15,012 nt of DNA from Oscillospiraceae bacterium (lineage in GTDB: Bacteria > Bacillota > Clostridia > UMGS1810): positions 1 through 15,012 of the forward strand of contig JAJXRJ010000012.1 of assembly GCA_021629085.1 (NCBI GenBank), written 5' to 3'. Positions 8,045 to 14,826 of this stretch are shown here, piece after piece; the stretch's first letter is position 1; every line of letters begins with the position of its first letter. The notes under the pieces are model-generated. The model did not search any database. It saw nothing but the letters and a program-made list of their open reading frames with translations, and was not told where the DNA came from. A program made the translations under genes and the position numbers.

Positions 8045-9994
8045 GTGTGTAAATTGGACAAGTTTTATATCACCACAGCCATCACCTATACCTCGCGCAA
8101 GCCGCACATCGGAAACACTTATGAAATTGTGCTGACCGATGCCATCGCGCGGTTTATGCGGATGATGGGAAATGATGTGTTCTTTTTGACCGGCACAGAC
8201 GAGCACGGCCTGAAAATAGAAGAGATCGCACGGGAAAGCGGCGTGACCTGTAAAGAATATGTGGACGGCGTGGCGGGGGAAATCCGCCGCATTTGGGATT
8301 TGATGAACGCCAGCTACGACAAATTTATCCGCACCACCGACGATTACCATGTCAAACAGGTGCAGAACATTTTTAAAAAGCTCTATGACCAGGGCGATAT
8401 TTACAAGGGCGAATACGAAGGGATGTATTGTGTGCCCTGCGAAACCTTCTTCACCCCATCCCAGCTTGTGGACGGCAAGTGCCCCGACTGCGGGCGTGAG
8501 GTAAAGCCCACCAAAGAAGAGGCCTATTTCTTTAAAATGAGCAAATATCAAGACCGGCTGATGGCGCACATTGAAGCGCATCCGGAGTTTATTGTGCCAG
8601 ATTCGCGCCGCAAAGAAATGGTGAACAACTTCTTAAAGCCGGGCCTGCAAGACCTTTGCGTGTCCCGCTCCACCTTCAAATGGGGCGTGCCGGTGGACTT
8701 TGACGACGGCCATGTGGTGTATGTGTGGATTGACGCGCTGTCAAATTACATCACTGCGCTGGGCTATGACACAGAGGGAAGCAGCGAGCAGTACAAGCAC
8801 TACTGGCCCGCCAACGTGCATGTCATTGGCAAGGATATTTTGCGTTTCCACACCATTTACTGGCCCATTTTGCTCATGGCGCTGGGCGAGCCGCTGCCCA
8901 AGCAGGTTTTCGGGCATCCGTGGCTGTTAAACGGCGAGAGCAAAATGAGCAAATCGCTGGGCAACGTGATTTATGCCGACGACTTGGTACGCCATTTCGG
9001 CGTGGATGCCGTGCGCTACTATTTGCTGCGCGAAATGCCCTATGCACAGGACGGCACCATCACCTATGAAACCATCATTGCGCGCTACAATTCTGATTTG
9101 GCAAACACACTGGGCAATCTTGTCAACCGCACGGTTGCCATGAGCAATAAATATTTTGACGGCGTGGTGGAAGACGCCGGCGCGGCAGATACGCTGGACA
9201 GCGAATTAAAAGCACTGTGTACCGAGACCAAAGACACCGTAATTGCAAAGATGAGGGAATACCGTACCGCGGATGCGCTGGAGGCCGTTTTGGCACTGGC
9301 AAGGCGGTGCAACAAATACATTGACGAGACTATGCCGTGGGCGCTGGCAAAGGACGAACAAACCCATCCGCGCCTAAAAACCGTGCTCTACAACCTCACG
9401 GAGGCCATCCGGTTTATCGGCGTGCTCGCCGCGCCGTTTATGCCGCAAACTTCTGAATCCATCTTACGCCAAATTCAGGCAGAGCAAACAGATTTTGCTT
9501 CTTTAGACGCATTTGGCAAAACCGCATCCGGCAAAAAAGTGGGTGAAGCGGCACCCCTGTTTGCGCGCATTGATGAGAAAAAAAAGCTGGAAGAAATTGA
9601 AAAAGAGACCAAAAAAGAGGCAAAAGCAGAAAAAAAGGCTGTAAAAAAGGCAGAGCCGGCCGTGCCGCAGGAAATTTCTATTGACGATTTTGCAAAACTT
9701 GAACTTAAAATCGGCGAAGTGATAGACTGCAAGCCGGTGGAAGGTGCAGACAAGCTTTTGGTATCCCAAATTAAAATTGGCGATGAAGTGCGCCAAATTG
9801 TGTCGGGCATTGCCAAGCACTATGCCCCAACCGATATGGTGGGCAAAAAAGTGGTTGTAGTTACCAATTTAAAACCAGTGAAGCTGCGCGGCGTGCTGTC
9901 GCAGGGCATGATTTTGGCCGCGTCAGACGATGCAGGTACGCTTTCTGTCGTCACGCCGGACAAAGACATTCCAGACGGCACCCAGGTGCGCTAG
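8045..9994 (+). CDS. metG: Methionine--tRNA ligase
   Basis: A cytoplasmic class Ia aminoacyl-tRNA synthetase that charges tRNA-Met with methionine using ATP. With the GTG start it has 649 residues. The signature HIGN (21-24) stands for the class I HIGH motif, and KMSKS lies at 300-304. A zinc knuckle has C129-x2-C132 and C146-x2-C149. A helical anticodon-binding domain covers about 330-495, a Lys/Glu-rich linker about 505-540, and an EMAP-II/Trbp111-like OB-fold tRNA-binding domain about 545-649, as in long dimeric MetG. The start is uncertain: the GTG at 8045 is only about 2 nt from AAAGGA, while TTG at 8054 is 11 nt from it and gives MDKFYITT, matching the usual family N-terminus. tatD follows after 15 bp and is probably co-transcribed. 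Confidence 0.96.
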   Translation: MCKLDKFYITTAITYTSRKPHIGNTYEIVLTDAIARFMRMMGNDVFFLTGTDEHGLKIEEIARESGVTCKEYVDGVAGEIRRIWDLMNASYDKFIRTTDDYHVKQVQNIFKKLYDQGDIYKGEYEGMYCVPCETFFTPSQLVDGKCPDCGREVKPTKEEAYFFKMSKYQDRLMAHIEAHPEFIVPDSRRKEMVNNFLKPGLQDLCVSRSTFKWGVPVDFDDGHVVYVWIDALSNYITALGYDTEGSSEQYKHYWPANVHVIGKDILRFHTIYWPILLMALGEPLPKQVFGHPWLLNGESKMSKSLGNVIYADDLVRHFGVDAVRYYLLREMPYAQDGTITYETIIARYNSDLANTLGNLVNRTVAMSNKYFDGVVEDAGAADTLDSELKALCTETKDTVIAKMREYRTADALEAVLALARRCNKYIDETMPWALAKDEQTHPRLKTVLYNLTEAIRFIGVLAAPFMPQTSESILRQIQAEQTDFASLDAFGKTASGKKVGEAAPLFARIDEKKKLEEIEKETKKEAKAEKKAVKKAEPAVPQEISIDDFAKLELKIGEVIDCKPVEGADKLLVSQIKIGDEVRQIVSGIAKHYAPTDMVGKKVVVVTNLKPVKLRGVLSQGMILAASDDAGTLSVVTPDKDIPDGTQVR

Positions 9995-10009
9995 AAAGGA
10001 AGAACCCCT

Positions 10010-10768
10010 ATGCTTTTCGACTCACATGCACACTATGACGACGAGCGGTTTGACGAGGACCGGGAAGCGCTTATAAAAAGCCTTCCTGCAAACGGCGTGT
10101 CTTATGTGCTAAATGCGGGATGCGACCTTGAAAGCTCTTATAAAAGTGCAGACTTGGCCAAAGCCTACGACTTTTTTTACGCCTCGGCGGGGGTGCACCC
10201 GCACAGCGCAAAAGACTGGTCGCCCCACGCGCAAAGTGAAATTGCCGCGCTGACAGAGCGCAAAAAAGTGGTGGCGATTGGAGAAATCGGGCTGGACTAC
10301 TATTATGACAACTCCCCGCGGGAAGCGCAAAAGGCCTGCTTTGCGGACCAGCTGGAGCTTGCGCGGGCACTTGATTTGCCGGTTATCATCCACAGCCGCG
10401 ACGCCACACAGGACACCATGGCGCTTTTACACGCGCACCCGGTAAAGGCGGGCGTGCTGCACTGCTTTTCAGGCAGTGTGGAAACTGCAAAGCAAGCGCT
10501 TCAATTGGGATATTACATCTCATTTGCCGGGCCGGTCACATTTAAAAATGCCAAAAACCTTTTGGAGGTGGCGGCTTACGTGCCTGCCGACCGCTATTTA
10601 ATTGAAACCGACGCGCCCTACTTGGCGCCAGAGCCATACCGCGGGAAACGCAACTGTTCCATCTATGTAAAACAAGTGGCACAAAAACTAGCCGGGCTGC
10701 GAGGGTTGGATTTGGAAACCGTTGCAGCCCAAACCCAAAAAAATGCCAAAACACTGTTTGGAATATAA
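10010..10768 (+). CDS. tatD: TatD-family metal-dependent DNase/hydrolase
   Basis: A 252-residue cytoplasmic TIM-barrel metallohydrolase of the TatD/YabD family, thought to act as a metal-dependent 3'-5' exonuclease or DNA-repair nuclease. All expected metal ligands are visible: H6-x-H8 in FDSHAHYD, E92 in GEIGLDYYY, H128 in IIHSRDA, H151 in LHCFSGS, and D201 in IETDAPYLAPEPYRGKRN. The length is typical. The ATG follows AAAGGAAG by about 9 nt and begins 15 bp after the metG stop; the metG-tatD order is widely conserved in Bacillota, where the 5S maturase gene and ksgA often follow. Here the operon ends at a terminator instead. Confidence 0.94.
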   Translation: MLFDSHAHYDDERFDEDREALIKSLPANGVSYVLNAGCDLESSYKSADLAKAYDFFYASAGVHPHSAKDWSPHAQSEIAALTERKKVVAIGEIGLDYYYDNSPREAQKACFADQLELARALDLPVIIHSRDATQDTMALLHAHPVKAGVLHCFSGSVETAKQALQLGYYISFAGPVTFKNAKNLLEVAAYVPADRYLIETDAPYLAPEPYRGKRNCSIYVKQVAQKLAGLRGLDLETVAAQTQKNAKTLFGI

Positions 10769-10770
10769 AT

Positions 10771-10796
10771 AATGCCCGGCTTTTTTGCCGGGCATT
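10771..10796. terminator. Bidirectional terminator between tatD and the vanZ-like gene
   Basis: A perfect 10-bp stem (AATGCCCGGC with GCCGGGCATT) with a loop of six T residues, beginning 3 bp after the tatD stop and ending 3 bp before the end of the vanZ-like gene. The plus strand continues GTTTATTGTTTT, the minus strand ATTTATATT. One hairpin thus appears to serve both convergent transcripts. Confidence 0.85.
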
Positions 10797-10798
10797 GT

Positions 10799-11293
10799 TT
10801 ATTGTTTTGCTGCCGTTTGCCGGTTACGCCGGTTTACAAGCGTACCTATGCCGCATATGAAAAATGAGCTCAGGCTTGCGCCGGAAAAATCAATGAGCAC
10901 ATCCAAAATACCCGGCCCGCGGCCCGGCACAAAATGCTGGTGTACTTCATCTGACACCGCATAGAGCAGGCAGGCGATAAGGCAAATCAGCCAAAGCTTC
11001 CACAGCGAAGCCAAATTTCTGCATGTAAAAAGCAACGCTAGCATGGTGGCCGCCCCCAGCAGAAAATACATTGCAAAGTGGGCATATTTGCGTACAAACC
11101 GATTCCATCGTTTTACAATGTCCTGTTTTTCTATTTCGCTTTTGTGCCGTGTCATTGGCAGCGTATCCACAATTTTTTTGCTCACGCCGGTGCTTAAATT
11201 GTTGGACTGGGTGGCGGGCTGGGCGGAGAGCGAAAAGATAACCGCCATCACTGCCAAAACGCACGCCCAAAGAATGAACCTTAAAAATTTCAT
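10799..11293 (-). CDS. VanZ-family membrane protein
   Basis: A 164-residue protein with four predicted membrane segments (about 5-22, 72-91, 98-115, 133-154). VanZ-like proteins were named after a teicoplanin-resistance factor of the vanA cluster, but most chromosomal copies have no known role and are not evidence of glycopeptide resistance. Family marks are FSLSAQP near 20-26, RKYAHF at 68-73, and the loop D115-E-x-H118-Q-x-F-V-P-G-R125 followed by D131 and D135. The ATG is preceded by AAAGGAAG at 6 nt. The gene lies 37 bp downstream of a GH43-like gene on the same strand and is probably co-transcribed with it. There is no van regulator, ligase or dehydrogenase nearby. Confidence 0.85.
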   Translation of the reverse strand: MKFLRFILWACVLAVMAVIFSLSAQPATQSNNLSTGVSKKIVDTLPMTRHKSEIEKQDIVKRWNRFVRKYAHFAMYFLLGAATMLALLFTCRNLASLWKLWLICLIACLLYAVSDEVHQHFVPGRGPGILDVLIDFSGASLSSFFICGIGTLVNRRNRQTAAKQ

Positions 11294-11330
11294 ATCACAC
11301 TTCCTTTACCTCAAAAACTACAATAGAATG

Positions 11331-12197
11331 CTACAGTGTGTATGTAAACTGACGCAAATTGTTACTAAACGCAATGCCAATGCTGGCCTCTCCATGTGTT
11401 TCGGGTACAGACTCGCGCACAGAGCCGTGGAAAAACAAAATGTAACGATAGCCAAGCCCCGCATGCGCGCGCATGGCAAACCCCGCCGTGATACGCCCCT
11501 GCGCCCACTCCCATGCATCCTGCTTTAGATAAAACGTGCCCAAATCATTCCAATGCGTTAAATCTTCCGATTCTTTGATCCCAATGCCGTTTTGCGGGGA
11601 GTGGATGAGAATGTAACGGTCTTGTTCCACCAAAACGCAGGCATTTTCCCCGCCCTCTACGTGTCCGCAGTCGGTCCAGTGCAGAAGATCATACGAGTAC
11701 GACATGCTCACGCCGTTTTGCTTATAAAAAATCCAATATTTTCCCGGGGCATCTTTGTCCGCCGCAATAAACGGGTCAATCATCCGCCCCATCTGTTCCA
11801 CCGGCACACCGTCCCCCTTTACCCGCAAAAGCGCGGGCTCCGAAAAGGTTCGAAAATCCTTGGTCCGCATGGTAAACAGGCGGGCGGACGCATCCGCGCA
11901 ATCCTGTTCCAGATATGGCTTTGGCATGGGGTATGAGGTAAAACAAAGCACAAATTCTCCCTTATAAAAAAGGATATTTCCCGGGCTGCAATAGTTTTTT
12001 GTCCTATCCGTTTGGGTTAAAATGCGCGGCGGGGTAAAATGCTGTAAGTCCCGGCTCTCGCTGAGTGCGATATGGTTATAAAGATAGCCGTTCTCCTTGA
12101 TAGAAAGCGTATAAAACAAGTAATACGTTCCCGCATGGTATACGCAGGCGGGATCTCGGAATGCGGTGCGCGCATTGCCGCGTAAAATTGGATTCAT
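11331..12197 (-). CDS. Glycoside hydrolase family 43-like beta-propeller protein
   Basis: A 288-residue protein resembling five-bladed beta-propeller glycosidases of GH43 and relatives, which cleave arabinose- or xylose-containing glycans. Repeated blade strands are visible (YYLFYT at 25-30, YWIFYK at 154-159, YILIHS at 195-200, YILFFHGS at 252-259). Candidate catalytic acids are D15 in FRDPA (base), D141 in MIDPF (pKa modulator), and E182 or E185 in VEGGENA (acid); E230 in WEWAQGRI is an alternative. No signal peptide is seen, so it should act in the cytoplasm on imported oligosaccharides, or be non-catalytic. The ATG at 12197 follows AAGGAG by 9 nt; an upstream in-frame TTG lacks such a site. 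The exact family and substrate are uncertain. Confidence 0.72.
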   Translation of the reverse strand: MNPILRGNARTAFRDPACVYHAGTYYLFYTLSIKENGYLYNHIALSESRDLQHFTPPRILTQTDRTKNYCSPGNILFYKGEFVLCFTSYPMPKPYLEQDCADASARLFTMRTKDFRTFSEPALLRVKGDGVPVEQMGRMIDPFIAADKDAPGKYWIFYKQNGVSMSYSYDLLHWTDCGHVEGGENACVLVEQDRYILIHSPQNGIGIKESEDLTHWNDLGTFYLKQDAWEWAQGRITAGFAMRAHAGLGYRYILFFHGSVRESVPETHGEASIGIAFSNNLRQFTYTL

Positions 12198-12360
12198 AAG
12201 CCGGCTCCTTTTATGAAGCAAGATGGTAGGATATAGAATTTGTGTCCGAAATAGATACGGGCTTTTTTATCTAAGCACACATCCGGAACTCATTTTACAA
12301 ATCTCTTTCCCATCATCGGATACAAGCAACAGCCCAACAAATGGCTGTAAAATTCAGATG
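12198..12360. other. Intergenic stretch between the GH43-like gene and the secreted repeat protein gene
   Basis: 163 bp without a credible gene. It should hold the promoter of the GH43-like gene, but I see no clear -35/-10 pair on the minus strand. It contains a weak hairpin (12329-12348) and, on the plus strand, a GU-containing 5-bp hairpin (12244-12262) followed by six T residues, with no plus-strand gene to terminate. Confidence 0.5.
12329..12348 (-). terminator. Weak candidate terminator after the secreted repeat protein gene
   Basis: A 6-bp stem ACAGCC/GGCTGT with an 8-nt loop, 13 bp past the stop codon on the minus strand, followed by the mildly T-rich TTGCTTGTAT. The stem is short and the U-tract broken, so transcription may partly continue into the GH43-like gene. 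An A/T palindrome (12361-12376) covers the stop codon itself. Confidence 0.3.
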
Positions 12361-13542
12361 CTATTTTACAAAATAGTTGTTAAGGTTAAACTCGCAGTAC
12401 AGCATTGACGGGTTCCCGTGCGGGTCTGCCGTAGGGCCTTCGCCGATTTCGATTATGTTCTCACCTGTTTTTCTGATTTCTCTTTCTTCGTAATGTGTCG
12501 AACCGCTGTAAATTTTTCCAAACCCGCCCGTCTTTTTAATAAGGACATAAACGATATCATTATTGTTGCCTTCAACCTTCAAAAGCTTTACAGCAGCAAC
12601 ATAGAAATCCTCGGTTTCAATCGTGTCAAGCGTGGCGTAATTCACCTTGTCATCAAGAAATTCAAATGCTTCCTCGGCAGTCGGCACCTCGCCATCATAT
12701 ATGTTATTGGTAATTTCTAATAAAAGCTCCGGCTTTGTTATATATCGCTTTTGTGAAACACGATCATCAACAGTGTCACTTTCGATGTACATAAACCCAA
12801 CCTCAGTTTTTTCTTTTCCGTCATCGAAATAGAGCGGTTTTAAAATGTTTACGTCCTTTGCAAATTCTTCTGAAACATTGCTTTCCGCAATCTCCGAAGT
12901 GCAATCCGCCATCCTGTCAAATTGGGCGGTTATAACATTGTCATTAAAATTATATTTTAAAAAATTACCGTAATCGTACACTGAAAACTTATTTCTTTCA
13001 TCTATAAAATCAAGCGCAATCATTCTTTCATCTGCATTCCATGTTGCCGTACAACGGTATTTTGAATATCCGAATTCCTCGTTAATTCCGCCCACAGATC
13101 CCAAATCCTCAATTGCGACCGCGGTTCTTCCGCCAATATTCATCCCCTCAATTTCATATCCGTTAAAATAAACCCTTATGTCAGTTTCATAAACGTCACC
13201 CAAAACCGTTCCTACGGTGCCTCTTTTTATTTCATTATATTGCTCGCCCCAAAACCCTTTTGACGAGCTCATTGTAACATCAAGCCGGCGTGCATCATCG
13301 TCATACTTGGCTTTGATTGCATATGTAAGGCTTGAATTTTTGTCTGCAAGCTCTTCAATCACAATTGCAGTCTTTCCCCCGATATTATAAGATGGTGCAT
13401 TAAGGCCGTCAATTTTCGCAATAATGTCTGTCGAATAAATTTTGCCGATAACATCGCCGGTTTTTGCATATACACCCGTTTTTGCAAAAGCGACACACAA
13501 AAAAGCAACACCCAGCATCACAAATAGCTTAACCCTTTTCAT
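12361..13542 (-). CDS. Secreted protein of unknown function with two copper-amine-oxidase-N-like (stalk-type) repeats
   Basis: A 393-residue exported protein. The signal peptide covers residues 1-26 (KR, hydrophobic core, VYA before the cut). Two related repeats follow, about 28-90 and 109-181: each begins with a DVYxTDI-like strand, has an IDG or NGYEI turn, the core NIGGKTAIVIEEL or NIGGRTAVAIEDL, and ends in a DDxxRxLDV or DERMIALDF hairpin. This resembles repeats in clostridial surface proteins, related to copper amine oxidase N-terminal (stalk) domains; metal binding is not implied. Residues ~182-393 are not recognised: acidic, mixed alpha/beta, no membrane segment, no anchor motif. The ATG follows GAGGAGATG at normal spacing. 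By eye the gene is more AT-rich than metG or the giant gene, which may mean transfer. Function is unknown. Confidence 0.75.
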   Translation of the reverse strand: MKRVKLFVMLGVAFLCVAFAKTGVYAKTGDVIGKIYSTDIIAKIDGLNAPSYNIGGKTAIVIEELADKNSSLTYAIKAKYDDDARRLDVTMSSSKGFWGEQYNEIKRGTVGTVLGDVYETDIRVYFNGYEIEGMNIGGRTAVAIEDLGSVGGINEEFGYSKYRCTATWNADERMIALDFIDERNKFSVYDYGNFLKYNFNDNVITAQFDRMADCTSEIAESNVSEEFAKDVNILKPLYFDDGKEKTEVGFMYIESDTVDDRVSQKRYITKPELLLEITNNIYDGEVPTAEEAFEFLDDKVNYATLDTIETEDFYVAAVKLLKVEGNNNDIVYVLIKKTGGFGKIYSGSTHYEEREIRKTGENIIEIGEGPTADPHGNPSMLYCEFNLNNYFVK

Positions 13543-13554
13543 TTTATCATCTCC

Positions 13555-13640
13555 TCAAAATGAATTGACAAAAACCCATAAATTCTCGCTTTGATCCATA
13601 AATTTCCTTTGTAATGTACGAAGTGCAATTCATGCCGTCA
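13555..13640 (-). repeat. Inverted and direct repeats in the long leader of the secreted repeat protein gene
   Basis: ATGAATTG on the plus strand near 13560-13567 and CAATTCAT near 13626-13633 form an 8-bp inverted repeat bracketing the leader; CCATAAATT occurs twice inside it (13576-13584 and 13596-13604) at a 20-bp interval, about two helical turns. They may form an RNA stem or a binding site; no known riboswitch class is recognised. Confidence 0.35.
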
Positions 13641-13669
13641 AACAATTTATTGAGTTTTATATGCAAACC

Positions 13670-13698
13670 ATTATACCATATCTTTTTTACATCTGCAA
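13670..13698 (-). promoter_or_regulatory. Extended -10 promoter of the secreted repeat protein gene
   Basis: On the minus strand a perfect TATAAT (13670-13675), preceded by TGG (extended -10), lies 17 bp from TTGCAG (13693-13698). The start point near 13663 gives an unusually long leader of about 120 nt. The -35 hexamer directly adjoins the T tract of the gap terminator, so the two elements are packed together. Confidence 0.6.
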
Positions 13699-13701
13699 CA
13701 A

Positions 13702-13732
13702 AAAACGCCTTTCCGATATGGAAAGGCGTTTT
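13702..13732 (-). terminator. Rho-independent terminator of gap
   Basis: A perfect 13-bp stem (13702-13714 with 13720-13732) and a 5-nt loop, 14 bp after the gap stop codon. The minus-strand transcript continues into TTTTTGTTG, a clear U-tract. This is strong evidence that gap is the last gene of its operon. Confidence 0.9.
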
Positions 13733-13745
13733 AACATTTGCCATC

Positions 13746-14759
13746 TTATTTTGCGTCGATGCCGCTCATGTAAAGAATGAGGTCAACAACCTTGTTGGAA
13801 TAACCCCACTCATTGTCGTACCAGGAAACAAGTTTTACAAAATTGTCGTTTAAGCTGATACCAGCGCCTGCATCAAAGATGGAGGTTCTGGAATCGTGAA
13901 TGAAATCGGAGGAAACAACCGCATCTTCCGTATAGCCCAAAATACCTTTTAAGCTGGTTTCGCTCGCTTCTTTTACAGCTGCTTTAATTTCATCATAGGT
14001 AGCGCCTTTTTCCAAACGGCAGGTGAGGTCTACCACTGAAACGTCCGCCGTGGGAACACGGAACGACATACCGGTGAGTTTGCCGTTTAACTCAGGAATA
14101 ACTTTGCCGACTGCTTTTGCAGCACCGGTGGAGGAAGGAATGATGTTGAATGCAGCGCCGCGTCCGCCTCTCCAGTCCTTTTTGGACGGGCCGTCAACTG
14201 TTTTCTGTGTAGCAGTGGTTGCGTGAACCGTGGTCATTAAGCCTTCCACAATGCCGAATTTGTCGTTGATAACCTTTGCCAGCGGAGCCAAGCAGTTGGT
14301 GGTGCAGGATGCGTTGGACACGATATCCATATCTTTGGTGTATTTATCATTATTTACGCCCATAACAAACATGGGAGCATCTTTGGACGGAGCGGAAATA
14401 ACAACCTTTTTCGCACCAGCATCCAAGTGTGCTTTTGCTTTGTCAGTGGTGGTGTAAACACCAGTGGACTCTACAATGTACTCTGCGCCGCAGGCTTTCC
14501 ACGGGATTTCAGCTGCATTCATGCAAGCATAAACCGCAATGTCTTTGCCGTTCACGCAAATTTTGTCCTCGCCTTTTACCTCGATAGAACCATTAAAATG
14601 GCCGTGCACGGTGTCGTATTTGAGCATGTACTCCATGTAATCGCTGGAGATGAAGGGGTCGTTGATACCCACAATTTCTACATTGGGATTGTCAATCGCG
14701 GCCCGGAACACCAGGCGGCCAATTCTGCCAAAACCATTAATACCAACTTTTACTGCCAT
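13746..14759 (-). CDS. gap: Glyceraldehyde-3-phosphate dehydrogenase, type I, NAD-dependent
   Basis: A 337-residue cytoplasmic enzyme that oxidises glyceraldehyde 3-phosphate to 1,3-bisphosphoglycerate in glycolysis, reducing NAD+. The Rossmann motif INGFGRIGR (G9, G11, G14) opens the chain, and D34 in GINDPF favours NAD over NADP. The catalytic C152 lies in SNASCTTNC, with H179 in the VHATTATQ motif as its base. GGRGAAFNIIPSSTGAA, the phosphate-site FRVPT and the C-terminal WYDNEWGYS are all present and the length is standard. The ATG follows TTAGGAGGATC. It lies 67 bp after a CggR-like regulator gene with no terminator in between, so both are probably on one transcript controlled by sugar phosphates, as in Bacillus cggR-gapA. 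Unlike that operon, a terminator follows at once. Confidence 0.97.
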   Translation of the reverse strand: MAVKVGINGFGRIGRLVFRAAIDNPNVEIVGINDPFISSDYMEYMLKYDTVHGHFNGSIEVKGEDKICVNGKDIAVYACMNAAEIPWKACGAEYIVESTGVYTTTDKAKAHLDAGAKKVVISAPSKDAPMFVMGVNNDKYTKDMDIVSNASCTTNCLAPLAKVINDKFGIVEGLMTTVHATTATQKTVDGPSKKDWRGGRGAAFNIIPSSTGAAKAVGKVIPELNGKLTGMSFRVPTADVSVVDLTCRLEKGATYDEIKAAVKEASETSLKGILGYTEDAVVSSDFIHDSRTSIFDAGAGISLNDNFVKLVSWYDNEWGYSNKVVDLILYMSGIDAK

Positions 14760-14826
14760 TGTTAGATCCTCCTAATAACAAAAATTCTAACTAAATTCAA
14801 ACTAAAATTTATAACTACTCATTCGC

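Noticed and set aside
7784..8581. A 265-codon open frame on the minus strand across the spmB-metG junction.
   Set aside because: It overlaps two confidently identified genes and their intergenic control region, and its translation has no family-like motif.
10799..11293. Glycopeptide resistance because of the VanZ-like gene.
   Set aside because: No van ligase, dehydrogenase, dipeptidase or two-component genes are nearby; VanZ-like proteins are widespread in ordinary chromosomes.
12244..12268. Plus-strand 5-bp hairpin followed by six T residues, terminator-like.
   Set aside because: The stem is short with a GU pair and no plus-strand gene reads into it; probably chance.
13547..13744. A 65-codon minus-strand frame between gap and the secreted repeat protein gene.
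   Set aside because: It contains the gap terminator and the next promoter, has no ribosome binding site and does not resemble a protein.
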